A stretch of 5,740 nucleotides of DNA from contig QQSA01000115.1 in NCBI GenBank assembly GCA_003602535.1, positions 10,262 through 16,001 on the forward strand, written 5' to 3'. Every line of letters begins with the position of its first letter. Positions within the stretch are counted from its first letter, which is position 1. The translations under genes and the position numbers were made by a program. This stretch comes from Candidatus Poseidoniales archaeon. GTDB taxonomy: Archaea > Thermoplasmatota > Poseidoniia > Poseidoniales > Poseidoniaceae. Below, one piece after another: positions 5,199-5,740 of the stretch. The notes beneath the pieces are model-generated. The model worked only from the letters and a program-made list of their open reading frames with translations, had not been told where the DNA came from and made no database searches.

Positions 5199-5740
5199 GT
5201 GCATGATATTCGTCGTAGTTTTATGAGCGCAGGCATCGTTATCGGAGTCATAGCAGGAATTGTAGCAATAATTATTCTGATATGGTTCATTAGTACTTGG
5301 AACAGATTAGTTCGCCTAGAAGAAAATGTAAACAAATCATGGGCTGATATCGACGTACTGCTAAAACAAAGATATGACATGATTCCAAATCTAGTAAATA
5401 TCGTAAAAGGATATGCTAAGCACGAAAAAGAAATCTTTGAACAATTCGCCTTAGCACGTCAAACAGCTGCAGGAGCACTTGCTTCGGGAGATGTTAGAGG
5501 AGTAGGTGCAGCAGAAGGAACTCTAGCAGGACTAATGCCAAGAATCAATATGGTTGCTGAGCAATATCCTGAACTAAAGGCTGACACCTCATTCGTAAAC
5601 ATTCAGAACCAACTAGTTTCTATTGAAAACCAAGTTTCTGACCGCCGTGAATTCTACAATGCTAGTGCAACTAACTGGAATGCAGGTATTCAGATGATCC
5701 CAACAAGTATTGTTGCTGGAATGAAAGGTGCTACTCGCCG
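5199..5740 (+). CDS. lemA: LemA family protein, truncated by window edge
   Basis: The frame is open to the end of the window (180 codons), so the last few residues (the family is usually 185-200) lie outside. One N-terminal transmembrane helix (roughly residues 12-34 from the GTG) is followed by a helical domain. The family signature is plain: SWADIDVLLKQRYDMIPNLV, then VKGYAKHEKE, and later NQLVSIENQVSDRREFYNAS followed by WNAGIQMIPTSIVAGM. LemA proteins are widespread in bacteria and occur in some archaea. Their biochemical role is unsettled, though they are often encoded beside TPM-domain or HtpX-like membrane proteins, which may follow to the right. Start: GTG 5199 has GAAGGA 9 nt upstream, while ATG 5223 has no ribosome site but puts the helix at the very N-terminus as in most relatives; the GTG form adds MHDIRRSF. 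The frame is closed by a TGA at 5169, so nothing longer is possible. The upstream region carries a TATA-like box and palindrome. Confidence 0.93.
   Translation, partial: MHDIRRSFMSAGIVIGVIAGIVAIIILIWFISTWNRLVRLEENVNKSWADIDVLLKQRYDMIPNLVNIVKGYAKHEKEIFEQFALARQTAAGALASGDVRGVGAAEGTLAGLMPRINMVAEQYPELKADTSFVNIQNQLVSIENQVSDRREFYNASATNWNAGIQMIPTSIVAGMKGATR

Noticed and set aside
5195..5380. A 61-codon minus-strand frame at the start of lemA
   Set aside because: The plus strand encodes an unmistakable LemA N-terminus; the reverse frame is a shadow.

Overview
The window looks like a compact, moderately AT-rich archaeal chromosome segment. Its first gene is the 3' end of an archaeal CPSF-type beta-CASP ribonuclease (aCPSF1 family). 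The second gene is a tryptophanyl-tRNA synthetase of the archaeal/eukaryotic type, so the host is most likely a euryarchaeon. Other features fit planktonic marine Euryarchaeota (Marine Group II/III, Poseidoniales-like): bacterial-type thyA and folA, a PlsC-type acyltransferase in an archaeal context, and very tight spacing. That lineage assignment is an inference from gene content, not a measured phylogeny.

Layout. Positions 1-249 (+) hold the C-terminus of the ribonuclease. Its stop codon directly abuts the stop codon of trpS (250-1617, -), so the two genes converge with no spacer. Directly upstream of trpS, and overlapping it by 8 nt, is a gene for a secreted protein anchored by a C-terminal membrane helix (1610-2806, -). 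These two minus-strand genes are probably co-transcribed. A short divergent gap (about 2807-2875) leads into a plus-strand cluster: a PlsC-like acyltransferase (2876-3658), thymidylate synthase thyA (3694-4491) and dihydrofolate reductase folA (4496-4954). The gaps within this cluster are 35 and 4 nt. After folA comes a gap of about 245 bp holding a possible 32-residue membrane microprotein on the minus strand (4972-5070), a TATA-like element and a perfect 14-bp palindrome. The window ends inside a lemA gene (from 5199, +) that runs off the right edge.

How the genes work together. ThyA makes dTMP from dUMP using methylene-tetrahydrofolate and releases dihydrofolate, which FolA reduces again, so the thyA-folA pair is a complete dTMP/folate cycle. 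The acyltransferase in front of them points to lipid metabolism. The two minus-strand genes have no evident functional link. No tRNA, rRNA, mobile element or CRISPR array was seen.

The points most worth a second look are a large (about 90-residue) insertion in the TrpRS catalytic domain, the microprotein/palindrome/lemA intergenic region, the acyltransferase in an archaeon, and the secreted protein of unknown function whose middle part faintly recalls the end of polysaccharide deacetylases.
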